From Duganella sp. CF402 (GTDB lineage Bacteria > Pseudomonadota > Gammaproteobacteria > Burkholderiales > Burkholderiaceae_D), in assembly GCF_900109645.1 (NCBI RefSeq), contig NZ_FOBG01000002.1, forward strand, positions 310,001 through 374,000: a DNA stretch of 64,000 nucleotides, read 5' to 3'. Under the pieces are notes generated by a model that had not been told where the DNA came from, did not search any database, and worked only from the letters and a program-made list of their open reading frames with translations. This document shows, in pieces, positions 1 to 8,888 of this stretch; the stretch's first letter is position 1, and each line of letters starts with the position of its first letter. Both the position numbers and the translations under genes were made by a program.

Positions 1-2816
1 TCAAAATTGTCGGTGCTCGACACACCAGGCTTGATGAAGCGCACCTTGAACTGGCGCTTCGCCACCATGCCCTTGTACTGGCCTACGCGGTCGCCGATGG
101 TGACCACGCCGGTCTTGTCGTTGTAGCTCAACGGAATGCGGCTGGCTTCACCACGCAGATAGCCGTTGCTGACGCCATCATCCTCGTACAGGCTGAATTT
201 ACCGTCCGCGCCGGTGTACACATTCAGCGTGATCGGCGCATCCGGTTTCTCATCCACGTATTGCGTCACAGGCCCCATCGGCAGGATGGCGCCAGCTTTC
301 ACCAGCACCGGCATGCGCGTTTCCGGCGCCTTGATGGCTACCGTGCTGCCGCCTTTATGCAGCTCACCGGTGTAGAAGTCATACCAGTTCACGCCTTTCG
401 GCATATAGACCTTGCGTTCGCGCGCACCGTACTCATACACCGGCGCCACCAGCATGCTGCGGCCGAACAGGTATTGGTCCTTGATATCCTTCACCGCTTC
501 GTCGTTCGGGAAGTCCATCACCAGGCCGCGCATGATGGCGCCGGACTGGTAGTGGATATCGGAAGCGGCCGAGTAAATATAAGGCATCAGGCGATAGCGC
601 AGCTGGTCGTACCAGACCATCGACTCACGCATCGGCGAACCTTCCGGCGAAATCTCGTGGATCTCGCGCTTCACCACTTCGCCGTGGGAGCGGAACAGCG
701 GCGAGAACGCGCCGAACTGGAACCAGCGCAGATTCAGCTCGCGCCATTCCTTGATGTCTTCCGGGTTGCCCTGCTTCGCGCCGGTGCTACGGTTCTCCTG
801 CGCCGAGCCGACATCACCAACCTGGAAGCGCGTCTCCTGCGCATAGCCGCCGATATCGTGCGTCCAGTTGGCGATGCCCGACATGGAGACGCTCACACCC
901 GCCGAAATCTGGTCATACAGATTGTTCCAGCGGCTGGCCGTATCGCCGCTCCACACGGCGGTGCCGTTGCGCTGGATGCCCGCAAAACCAGAACGCGACA
1001 GGATGAACTGGCGCTTCTCCGGCTGGTCTTTCTTCAGGTGCTGATAGAAGCCTTCGGTGTGAACGAGGCTGTACGGATTGAAGGTGATCTCGCCGCCGCC
1101 ATAAATGGTCGGGCCGATCAGCTTCTTGAAATCGGACGGACGGGTGTTCGACAGCACATCCGGCTCAGTGTTATCCATCCACCACGCGTCGAAGCCCAGA
1201 TCCACCAGCTTCGGTTTCATCTGGCGATAGTAAATGTCGCGTGCTTCAGGAGCATACGGATCATAGTGGCTGTTCTTGTAGCCAGGGCCTACCCAATCCA
1301 GTGCGCCATCTTCGACGTTCTTGGTCCACATATGGCCTTTTGCCGCCAGCTCCTTGTAGTTGTCGGTGTTGGCGTAGAACTTGCCCCAGATCGAAATCAT
1401 GATGCGCGCGTTGGCCTTGTGGACTTCGTCCACCATCGCCTTCGCATTCGGGAAGCGCGCCTTGTCGAAGTCGTGCGAGCCCCAGCCGTTTTCCGGCCAG
1501 TAGAACCAGTCCTGCACCATGTTATCGACCGGCCAGCCTTGCTTGCGGTACTCGCGCAGCACGCCCAGCAGCTGCTCCTGCGTCTCGTAGCGCTGGCGCG
1601 ACTGCCAGAAGCCGTAGGCCCATTTCGGCATCATCGGCGCCTTGCCGGTCAGCTGGTGATAGCCGGCGATGACGTTGTCGATGTTCTCGCCGTTGATGAC
1701 GTAGTAGTTAATCGACTGCGCGACTTCCGACGAGAAGGTCAGCGAATGGCGTTCCGCTTCCGGCAGCGGGTCGTTGTGGGTGATCGCCACCATGCCGCCG
1801 CTTGGCTTCCACTCGAGGTGCAGCTTGACCGGCTTGTTGGCCTCAAACTTCACTTCAAAGTTGTGATACCAGGGATTCCAGCCCTGGCGCCACACGTCCA
1901 TGATTTGCTTGCCGTCGATGGCCAGCTTGGCGTAGTCCGACGAATACAGCTGCAGCTTGTGCACGCCCGCCTTCGGCGAAGCCATCGAACCTTCCCACAC
2001 CACCTTCAGGTTGGCGGCTTTGGGATCAACCTCTTTAGGCCAGTTCTCCGCCACGTCCTTCAGATACTGATAAGCGATATCCTTTTCCCGGCGCGTGAAC
2101 ACCAGCTTGTCGCCGACATAGTAGCGCGCGGTCAGGCCGCCGGCCTTGCCGTCGGCATCGGTCAGTTGCAGGTCGCGGCTCAGCCACGCATATGGCTTGG
2201 CGTCGCCGAAGCGCGAGATCGAATTGTTATCCCACAGGACGCCGTAGTTTTTATCCGAGACCACGAACGGCACGGCAATCGCCATATTGTGCTGCATCAG
2301 CAGCACGTCTTCGCCGTTGAGGTTCATCTGGTGATTCTGATGCTGGCCCAAGCCGTAGAAGGCGTCCTTGGTGCCGTAGTTGAAGCCCTGCTTCACCGCC
2401 AGGAATGGTTTACCATCGACCGACGTCGGCGCCATGCTCTCCGCTTCCTGCGTCAGGAAGGCTTGGCCGGCAGCATTAAAGAACTGCACCTGACCGGTGG
2501 CCAGCGACACCGCCACCGAAATCTTCTTCGCCTTCAGCGTGACCTTGTCCTTGCCCGATGCGCTGACATTGAAGTTACCGCTAACAGGAGCGGCCACGGT
2601 CATCAGCGATGGATTCAGCGACTTGCCTGCCTGGTCCAGCTTCACCACGTGGATGATGTTATCGGCCATGACTTCAAGGCGCACTTCCTTCGCTGCGCCG
2701 CTGTCAGGCTTGACCACCACACCGGTGGCGGTCTTTTCAAAGGTGCCGGCCATCGCATGGCCGGCCACCAGCGCGGCCACACCGGCGGCCGCAGGGACGA
2801 GATTCTTGATACGCAT
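1..2816 (-). CDS. GH31 alpha-xylosidase with PA14 insertion (3' end outside window)
   Basis: This is a secreted or periplasmic family 31 glycosidase, most likely removing alpha-1,6-xylose from the non-reducing end of xyloglucan oligosaccharides. The ATG at 2816 follows a GGAGA ribosome site and opens a signal peptide (MRIKNLVPAAAGVAALVAGHAMA). The reading frame stays open to base 1, so 938 codons are seen and the C-terminus is missing. An N-terminal beta-sandwich comes first, then a PA14-like insert at about residues 250-345 (GVHKLQLYSSDYAKLAIDGK), then the barrel. The nucleophile Asp lies in WWMDNTEPD near residue 548 and the acid/base Asp in WSGDTASRW near 625. The PA14 insert is known from characterised xyloglucan alpha-xylosidases of the Cellvibrio type. 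The gene lies 15 bp after the GH35 gene, evidently in one operon with it. The alpha-xylosidase specificity over alpha-glucosidase is inferred from the PA14 insert and the context. Confidence 0.9.
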   Translation of the reverse strand, partial: MRIKNLVPAAAGVAALVAGHAMAGTFEKTATGVVVKPDSGAAKEVRLEVMADNIIHVVKLDQAGKSLNPSLMTVAAPVSGNFNVSASGKDKVTLKAKKISVAVSLATGQVQFFNAAGQAFLTQEAESMAPTSVDGKPFLAVKQGFNYGTKDAFYGLGQHQNHQMNLNGEDVLLMQHNMAIAVPFVVSDKNYGVLWDNNSISRFGDAKPYAWLSRDLQLTDADGKAGGLTARYYVGDKLVFTRREKDIAYQYLKDVAENWPKEVDPKAANLKVVWEGSMASPKAGVHKLQLYSSDYAKLAIDGKQIMDVWRQGWNPWYHNFEVKFEANKPVKLHLEWKPSGGMVAITHNDPLPEAERHSLTFSSEVAQSINYYVINGENIDNVIAGYHQLTGKAPMMPKWAYGFWQSRQRYETQEQLLGVLREYRKQGWPVDNMVQDWFYWPENGWGSHDFDKARFPNAKAMVDEVHKANARIMISIWGKFYANTDNYKELAAKGHMWTKNVEDGALDWVGPGYKNSHYDPYAPEARDIYYRQMKPKLVDLGFDAWWMDNTEPDVLSNTRPSDFKKLIGPTIYGGGEITFNPYSLVHTEGFYQHLKKDQPEKRQFILSRSGFAGIQRNGTAVWSGDTASRWNNLYDQISAGVSVSMSGIANWTHDIGGYAQETRFQVGDVGSAQENRSTGAKQGNPEDIKEWRELNLRWFQFGAFSPLFRSHGEVVKREIHEISPEGSPMRESMVWYDQLRYRLMPYIYSAASDIHYQSGAIMRGLVMDFPNDEAVKDIKDQYLFGRSMLVAPVYEYGARERKVYMPKGVNWYDFYTGELHKGGSTVAIKAPETRMPVLVKAGAILPMGPVTQYVDEKPDAPITLNVYTGADGKFSLYEDDGVSNGYLRGEASRIPLSYNDKTGVVTIGDRVGQYKGMVAKRQFKVRFIKPGVSSTDNF

Positions 2817-2831
2817 ATTGTCTCCGTTTTT

Positions 2832-4478
2832 TTAGTAAGTACCGAGCTTCACCTTCAACACCACCGGATTGCCGGTCAGGTTCAGGCCATAGTCGGTCTG
2901 GTCGCCATTCCAGTTACGCTCCATGATCCATTTGCCGGAAGGGTCGTAATGGCCCTCCTCCACGCGCGCCCACATGGACGGCTTGCCTTCGGCATGGTCG
3001 ATCTTCACGCGCGCGCGCTGGCCGATGATGACGAATTCATTATCACCGATTTGCGCGATCGCGACGCCGCCGTTAGGAATCTCGGTACCCGCCGGCACGT
3101 CCTTGACGTGTTTGAAGTATTCGCGCTCGCCGAACTGCCACTCGCGGAACGAGATGGTGGCCTTCCAGCCCTTCATGTCAAAAGTTTGCGGCTGGCGGTC
3201 GTCGCCTTCCGCGATGCCGTAGGTGCGGCCTTCAAACGCCCACTTGGCCCACTGGCGTTCCATCGGGCGGAAGGCCGCGTAGATTTTGCCGAACGGTTCC
3301 ACCATCGTCTTGTCGGTGGCCTTGTGGCCGAGCGGGAAATTGCTGTAGTCCGCGTAGTCGATGCCGAACGGCGCGAAGCCGATGGCGCCGCGTCCCAGCA
3401 CTTGATAGGTGTAGCGCACGTATTCCGGTGCGTTGCTCATCTCCGGCACCATCAGCGGATTATCCTTGCGCTGGAAGTGGTTGAGCGAGGCGGTGAACTT
3501 CTTCGAATCCGGGCCGTAGATATCCGGGCCGGCAAAATCGATATGCGGCGCGGCGGCGCGGTAGATATCGATCACGTCGTAGGTCGGGCCGCCGCTGGCG
3601 AAGTTCTCATGCCACGGCTTGATCGGATCTTCGGTCGAATCGCGCTGCGAGTTATTCACGTACATCGGCAGGTTGTAGACCGCCCGGCCAGCCTTGGCGA
3701 TTTCCTCGATGTAGCTGGCGATGGAGTAAGCGTGGAAGTATTCGTCTGCGTAGTCGCCGTAGACCTGCTTCCAGGTGCCAGTCTTGGCCAGTGGCACCGG
3801 CGATTTTTTATAGTCCAGTACCGCTTGCGGCACTGGCTGATTGAACTGCGCTTCCGCCTTCGGCGCGAAGTCGCGCGCGAAGCCGTAGGTACCGACTTCA
3901 TTCTCGACCTGCATCATGATGACGGTGCGCTGCACCTCGTCGATCTTCTTGATGTGCTTCATCAGCTCCACGAAGGCCTTCTTGTCGGCCTTCAGGGTCT
4001 CTTCGCCTTGCGGCGACAGGCAATAGGTGATCTTGCCGTCCTTGGACACCATGCGCGGGAAGCGCGCGTTGTTGAACTTGACCCATTCCGGCGCGTAGTT
4101 GGCGCCTGTGTTCTTCCAGGTGCCGAACCACAGCAGCACCAGTTTGACTTTGTTCTTGCGGGCTTCAGCCACCAGCGTGTCGACGTAGCTGAAATCGAAT
4201 TTGCCTTCATCACGCTCGATCTGTTCCCAGGCTACCGGGATTTCGAGCGTGTTGGCGTTCATGTCTTTGATCGCCGCGAACACCTTGTTCAAGGCCAGCG
4301 GGTAGTTACTGGAGTTCTGTGCCTGGCCGCCGAGGATGACAAAGGGCGCGCCGTCCACCATCAAGGCGAAACGGCCGTCCTTCTTCACGATCTGCGGTAT
4401 GTCTGAGGCGGCCGCCGCGCCAGCTGCGGCCATCAAAATGCTGAAAGAGGTTACGAGCTGGCGGGCGGTGTGCTTCAT
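2832..4478 (-). CDS. GH35 beta-galactosidase (DUF5597-type)
   Basis: This 548-residue exported family 35 glycosidase probably removes beta-galactose from xyloglucan side chains, exposing xylose for the GH31 enzyme downstream. A signal peptide ends near AAGAAAASD (about residue 24). The (alpha/beta)8 barrel follows with LVLLWFGTWKN and the acid/base motif QVENEVG near residue 190. The likely nucleophile Glu is in VPEMSNAPEYV near residue 350. The C-terminal half (from about 400) is the beta-sandwich found in the DUF5597 subset of GH35, whose characterised members include a xyloglucan-locus beta-galactosidase of Cellvibrio. The gene sits 18 bp after the receptor gene and 15 bp before GH31, so the three probably form one transcript. 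Family assignment is firm; the natural substrate is inferred from context. Confidence 0.9.
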   Translation of the reverse strand: MKHTARQLVTSFSILMAAAGAAAASDIPQIVKKDGRFALMVDGAPFVILGGQAQNSSNYPLALNKVFAAIKDMNANTLEIPVAWEQIERDEGKFDFSYVDTLVAEARKNKVKLVLLWFGTWKNTGANYAPEWVKFNNARFPRMVSKDGKITYCLSPQGEETLKADKKAFVELMKHIKKIDEVQRTVIMMQVENEVGTYGFARDFAPKAEAQFNQPVPQAVLDYKKSPVPLAKTGTWKQVYGDYADEYFHAYSIASYIEEIAKAGRAVYNLPMYVNNSQRDSTEDPIKPWHENFASGGPTYDVIDIYRAAAPHIDFAGPDIYGPDSKKFTASLNHFQRKDNPLMVPEMSNAPEYVRYTYQVLGRGAIGFAPFGIDYADYSNFPLGHKATDKTMVEPFGKIYAAFRPMERQWAKWAFEGRTYGIAEGDDRQPQTFDMKGWKATISFREWQFGEREYFKHVKDVPAGTEIPNGGVAIAQIGDNEFVIIGQRARVKIDHAEGKPSMWARVEEGHYDPSGKWIMERNWNGDQTDYGLNLTGNPVVLKVKLGTY

Positions 4479-4496
4479 CTAGGTAGAACCTTTCAA

Positions 4497-7400
4497 TTAA
4501 AAGTCATAGCTCAGTTTTGCGACCACGCGACGGCCAGTCTTGAACCACGCGCGACCCATCATACCGATATTTTGCTGCATCAGCTGCTTGTAAGTCGAGT
4601 CGGTCAGATTCTGCGCTTCCAGGCCGAGTTGGATCTTGTCGGTGAACTTGTAGAACATCGACGCATCCAGCTGACCGTAAGCATCCGACCAGGTCGGCAG
4701 CGCCCATGCGACGTTGGTCTGGCCGTAGGTTGGGCTGGCCGGATTGCTGTCGGTTGCGTCGCTACCCTTGGTGCCGTTGACGTTCACGCCTTGCAGCGAT
4801 TTCGAACGCCAGTTGTACGCCAGGCGAGCAGAGATCGGGCCTTTGTCGTACAGCAGTGCGAGGTTGTACGACTGGCGCGACAGGTTTTCCAGCGGCAGGT
4901 TGCCGAAGGTGGTGCCGTTGGTGTCGCAGCCGTTCATGTTCAGGTTCACATTGGCCGCGTTGTCGCCGCCGGTGCAGTACTTCTGGTAGACCGGGGAGTA
5001 CAGTTCGCGCTTGCTGTCCACGAAGGTGAAGTTGGCTTGCACGCCCAGGCCGGACAAGGCGCCCGGCAGCTTGTCGAAGTACTGCTGGAAGGCCAGTTCG
5101 AAGCCGCGTGCATAACCGCGCGCGCCGTTGATCGGGCCAGTGACGGTGAAGTCATGCAGCTTGCCCGAGGTGTCCGCCAGTTGCTTGATGTAGGTCTGCT
5201 TGACGACGATGTCCTTCAGGCGCTTGTTGAACACTGCAGCGGTGAACGAACCGGTCGGCGCGAAGTACCACTCGGCGGTCAGGTCGATCTGCTTGGAGGT
5301 GGTCGGACGCAGCATCGGGTTGCCGTCGCCGCTACCGGTCAGGCTTACGCTGTTGACGGTGGTGACGCCGGTGGCCGGATTGGTCGAGGTGTCCGCAGTT
5401 TCCGACAGCACGGTGTAGCCTTGCAGCTGGGTGAAGTCAGGACGCGACAGCGCCGAGGCGATAGCAAGACGGAACTGCAGCGTGTCGCTGGCTTTCAGGC
5501 GCAGATTCAGGCTAGGCAGGAAGTTATGATAGTTGTTCTCATAATCCTTGGCTTCGGCGAACGGCTTGATGTTCGGCACCGGCACGCCGACCTGACTGCC
5601 GCCATTAGGCGCGGTCGAAGTAAACACGGTGTAGCCGCGCGCGTTCGAATCGGTCTTCACGTAACGCAGGCCCACGTTACCGTCGATCGGATATTTCAGG
5701 GTATCCCAGCCGAAGCGCAACTGGCTATACAGCGCCTTGGTCTTCTCCGCCTGATCGTTGGTGCCGGCATAGTTGTCGGCGCCGAAGCTGGCAGGCTTCC
5801 ACGGGTCGCACGAGTTAGTAGGGCTGACTTCCCGGCACAGGATGTCGTGGTAGGTGTGCAGCTGTGCGTAGCTGCCAGGGAAGCCTTGCGCCAGCGAGAC
5901 ATTCGGGAACACCACGGCAGGCACGGAGACGCCGCCGTTGAAGAAGTTGTTGAAGGTATGGACGTTGGTGTTGCCGCTGAAGCGAGGATCGCCCAGCGAC
6001 GCCAGGCCGCTGATGTTCCAGCCCACCTGCCACGGCTGGCTGATAGCCGACCAGTTGTAGTTCGGGTTGGAGTTCTGGGTCACCGCGTCGCGGTCGGTCA
6101 GGCGCACGCCGAAACGCACGTCGCGCAGCACCGGATGATCGAAGTCGTACTTGACGTCGGTCTTCCATGCGGTTTCATTGGCCTTGCTCTGATCCAGGTG
6201 TTCCATCGTGAACGCCCAGTAGTAGTTCTTCGGATCGGCCAGGTAGGCGCGGTCTGCATCCGTGAACAGGATCTTCGGCACATTGCCGCGCAGGTCCAGC
6301 GTTTCGCTCGGCATGGTCACGCCGGTGGCGACGGTGGAGTCGACGCTGCGGGTGTTGGCACGGATGTGCTGGAGGTCAGTGGTGACGGTCCAGCTGTCCT
6401 TGCGCCAGCGCAGGTTCCACGACAGGTCGGTGGTGTCGGACTTGCGCCACGAGGTGCGGGTGTCGTCGCCGAAGTTGATGCCGCCGTCGGTCGGATCGGT
6501 CAGGGTGCCGGTCAGCAGCTGGCCATTGGAACCGAAGGTGGAATCAGGCGAGACCTTGATGTTGTATGGGCTGGACTGGGCGAAGATGGCCTGCTCGTCC
6601 CACTGCATCTGGTACTTCGATTTGAAGTAGGTCAGGCTGCTGGACCAGTCATCCTTCTTCCATTGCAGGGCGCCGTAAGCGCCTTCGCGTTTGCGGTTGA
6701 ATTCCAGCGTACGCCATTGCGCGCCTTTCGGCACGTAGACGGTGTTGCCCTTGGCGTCTTTGAGCGGATAGTAAGGCTCGACCTGGAAGGCGTCGGTGCG
6801 GGTGCCGCTTTCCGAGTAGGCCAAGTCCAGCAAGGCGCCCACTTCACCGACAGGCGTTTTCCAGCGGTTCGACACCAGGCCCGAAGCCGATGGCGAGGTC
6901 TTGCCCTTTTTCAGTTCCGACCAGGTGCGGTCGGCCGAGATGGACGCCTTGAAGCCCTTGTAATCGAAAGGCATGGCGGTGCGCAGGTTCACCAAGCCGC
7001 CGACGGCGCCTTCGATCTGCTCGGCCGATGGGTTCTTGTAGATGTCGACGCCGGCTACCAGTTCCGGCGGCACGTCTTCAAAGTTCAGCGAGCGGCCGCC
7101 GTTGGCCGAGAATGAATCGCGGCCGTTCAACTCGGAGCGCACATAGCTCAAGCCACGGATCGATACGCTCGAACCCTCGACCGAGAAGTGTTCCGGGTCG
7201 CCCTTGGCCATCGTGCGGTCGATGGTCACACCGACCACGCGCTGCAGCACTTCGGTCACCGAGCGGTCCGGCAGTTTGCCCATGTCCTCGGCGACGATGG
7301 AGTCGACGATTTCATCGGAGTTCTGTTTGATTTTTTGCGCCGACTGCAGCGCTGCGCGCTGGCCGGTCACAATCACCGCGACCGGTTCGGCGGCTGCGGT

Positions 7401-7505
7401 GTCGGATTTAGGGGCTGCAGTCGTCTGGGCCGCGGCTGCGCCGCTCAGCATCATCGTCATCTGGGCGAGGCCCATTGCGATGGCTGTTTTCTTAAGATGT
7501 TTCAT
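4497..7505 (-). CDS. TonB-dependent receptor for xyloglucan oligosaccharides
   Basis: This 1002-residue outer-membrane TonB-dependent receptor is of the large type used by Xanthomonas and Caulobacter relatives for plant glycans. A signal peptide ends at AAAAQ (about residue 26). The VAVIVTGQRAAL segment and plug domain follow (DEIVDSIVAEDMGKLPDRSVTEVLQRVVGV begins near residue 64), then a 22-strand barrel ending in the aromatic terminus KLSYDF. There is no N-terminal FecR-signalling domain, so control is probably by a soluble regulator. The gene begins a set with GH35 and GH31 downstream. Its own upstream gap (7506-7840) carries a copy of the candidate XylR motif about 226 bp before the start. 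The substrate is inferred from the neighbouring xyloglucan-degrading enzymes. Confidence 0.93.
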   Translation of the reverse strand: MKHLKKTAIAMGLAQMTMMLSGAAAAQTTAAPKSDTAAAEPVAVIVTGQRAALQSAQKIKQNSDEIVDSIVAEDMGKLPDRSVTEVLQRVVGVTIDRTMAKGDPEHFSVEGSSVSIRGLSYVRSELNGRDSFSANGGRSLNFEDVPPELVAGVDIYKNPSAEQIEGAVGGLVNLRTAMPFDYKGFKASISADRTWSELKKGKTSPSASGLVSNRWKTPVGEVGALLDLAYSESGTRTDAFQVEPYYPLKDAKGNTVYVPKGAQWRTLEFNRKREGAYGALQWKKDDWSSSLTYFKSKYQMQWDEQAIFAQSSPYNIKVSPDSTFGSNGQLLTGTLTDPTDGGINFGDDTRTSWRKSDTTDLSWNLRWRKDSWTVTTDLQHIRANTRSVDSTVATGVTMPSETLDLRGNVPKILFTDADRAYLADPKNYYWAFTMEHLDQSKANETAWKTDVKYDFDHPVLRDVRFGVRLTDRDAVTQNSNPNYNWSAISQPWQVGWNISGLASLGDPRFSGNTNVHTFNNFFNGGVSVPAVVFPNVSLAQGFPGSYAQLHTYHDILCREVSPTNSCDPWKPASFGADNYAGTNDQAEKTKALYSQLRFGWDTLKYPIDGNVGLRYVKTDSNARGYTVFTSTAPNGGSQVGVPVPNIKPFAEAKDYENNYHNFLPSLNLRLKASDTLQFRLAIASALSRPDFTQLQGYTVLSETADTSTNPATGVTTVNSVSLTGSGDGNPMLRPTTSKQIDLTAEWYFAPTGSFTAAVFNKRLKDIVVKQTYIKQLADTSGKLHDFTVTGPINGARGYARGFELAFQQYFDKLPGALSGLGVQANFTFVDSKRELYSPVYQKYCTGGDNAANVNLNMNGCDTNGTTFGNLPLENLSRQSYNLALLYDKGPISARLAYNWRSKSLQGVNVNGTKGSDATDSNPASPTYGQTNVAWALPTWSDAYGQLDASMFYKFTDKIQLGLEAQNLTDSTYKQLMQQNIGMMGRAWFKTGRRVVAKLSYDF

Positions 7506-7730
7506 CTACGTTCTCCAAATGTTGTACTGATTTTTCACGGCTCATTGGCCATGTTTTTTATATATAAACGTCGTCTGTGGGGGAAGCAGGAATACGAGGC
7601 GCGAGTTACCCCGCCGGCGCCAGATAGCACCGCATATGGTCTTTATGGATGATCGTCTCGCTCGTCGTATTGTTTTTTAATCGGCAGTGCGCGCGATTTT
7701 GAATCATTGTGCAAGCGAGACGATGAAGCG

Positions 7731-7752
7731 GCAATTGCGAAATTCACCAAGC
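7731..7752. promoter_or_regulatory. Candidate XylR operator, copy upstream of the receptor operon
   Basis: GCAATTGCGAAATTCACCAA occurs here between the xylF terminator and the receptor gene. It differs by one base from the copy at 14439-14460 and closely matches 9720-9741. All copies have the same orientation relative to the genes they precede. Binding by XylR is inferred. Confidence 0.5.
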
Positions 7753-7792
7753 GCGAGAATGATAATAAGCAATCGTCGCGTGGATCATACAA

Positions 7793-7820
7793 ATGCAAAG
7801 GGCCCGCGAGTGCGAGCCCT
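7793..7820 (-). terminator. Intrinsic terminator after xylF
   Basis: On the minus strand a 9-bp GC-rich stem (AGGGCTCGC paired with GCGGGCCCT, one G-T pair, 4-base loop) is followed by TTTGCATTT. It lies 20 bases after the xylF stop and separates xylF from the receptor operon. The rest of the 7506-7840 gap holds the candidate operator at 7731-7752 and an AT-rich stretch near 7555-7570 likely to hold the receptor promoter; no gene is seen there. Confidence 0.7.
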
Positions 7821-7840
7821 GTCAATTAGCTAACTAAGTC

Positions 7841-8845
7841 TTATTTGATGCCGAGTTGCGCCTGCGTGTAGAAGCCGTCCTTCACCACCACATCGACATT
7901 GGCCTTGGTCAGCGCGATCGGTTTCAGGAACACCGAATCCACTTCCTTGAAGCCGTTGTTGTACTTGGCGTTGAAGCCCGGCTTCTCGTTACGCACCAGC
8001 TGCACCGACAGCTTGGCCGCTTCCGATGCGATCAGCTTCAAAGGCTTGTAGACGGTCAGCGTCTGGGTACCTGCGATCACGCGCTTGACGGCGGCGAGGT
8101 CCGAGTCCTGGCCCGACACGGCCACCTTGCCATCCAATTTTTGCGAAGCCAGCGCCTGGATCGCGCCGCCGGCGGTGGCGTCGTTGGAGGCCACCACGGC
8201 GTCGATCTTGTTGCCGTTGGCGGTCAGCGCATTTTCAACGATGGACATGGCTTCGGACGGGCTCCAGTCCTTGACCCACTGCTTGCCCACCACCTTGACG
8301 TCGCCCTTGTCGATCAAGGGCTGCAGCACTTTCAACTGGCCTTCGCGCAGCATCTTGGCGTTGCTGTCGGTCGGCGCGCCGCCCAGCAGGTAGAAGTTGC
8401 CCTTCGGCTTGGCCGCCAGCACGCCTTGCGCCTGCAGCTGGCCGACCATATTGTTATCGAACGAGATGTAGGCGTCGATATCGGCGTTCATGATCAGGCG
8501 GTCGTAGGAGATGACTTTGATCTTGGCCTTCTTCGCTTCGCGCACGGCATTGGTCAGCACGGTGGCGTTGTACGGCACGATGACCAGCACGTCGACGCCG
8601 CGCGAAATCAGGTTTTCGATTTGCGCGATCTGGCGCTGCTCGCTGGCATCGGCCGATTGCACGTACACCTTGGCGCCCTGCTGCTCGGCGGCGGCGATGA
8701 AGTAGTCGCGATCACGCGCCCAGCGCTCGAGGCGCAGGTCGTCGATGGAAAAACCGATCTTGGGATTCTTCGCGTCCGCCATCGCGTTACCGCCGGCGCA
8801 GGCCATCATGACGGCGATGGCCGCCGTGCTCAGGAACTTCTTCAT
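7841..8845 (-). CDS. xylF: D-xylose ABC transporter, periplasmic binding protein
   Basis: This 334-residue periplasmic sugar-binding protein delivers D-xylose to an ABC importer. The signal peptide MKKFLSTAAIAVMMACAGGNAMA is followed by the type I binding fold. Residues diagnostic of XylF are present: KIGFSIDDLRLERWARDRD near the start, SYDRLIMNADIDAYISFDN in the hinge region and VVASNDATAGGAIQAL. A strong start context (ATTGTAACGATG after a GGAG-like site) supports the ATG at 8845. The gene follows xylB by 43 bp and probably shares its transcript. The partner ATPase and permease (xylG, xylH) are not adjacent; a terminator and then an outer-membrane receptor follow. They may lie elsewhere, or this protein may have another role such as sensing. 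Confidence 0.93.
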   Translation of the reverse strand: MKKFLSTAAIAVMMACAGGNAMADAKNPKIGFSIDDLRLERWARDRDYFIAAAEQQGAKVYVQSADASEQRQIAQIENLISRGVDVLVIVPYNATVLTNAVREAKKAKIKVISYDRLIMNADIDAYISFDNNMVGQLQAQGVLAAKPKGNFYLLGGAPTDSNAKMLREGQLKVLQPLIDKGDVKVVGKQWVKDWSPSEAMSIVENALTANGNKIDAVVASNDATAGGAIQALASQKLDGKVAVSGQDSDLAAVKRVIAGTQTLTVYKPLKLIASEAAKLSVQLVRNEKPGFNAKYNNGFKEVDSVFLKPIALTKANVDVVVKDGFYTQAQLGIK

Positions 8846-8888
8846 CGTTACAATCTCCGGTTTTATGTGTGATGCAAGCTATGGTACA

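Noticed and set aside
261..7115. Very long plus-strand open frames opposite the GH31, GH35 and receptor genes
   Set aside because: They encode Arg/His/Val-rich text with no family motif, lack ribosome sites, and mirror well-supported minus-strand genes; high GC keeps the antisense frame open.
7643..7825. 60-codon minus-strand frame in the xylF-receptor gap
   Set aside because: It begins inside the xylF terminator hairpin region and has no ribosome site or protein-like pattern.
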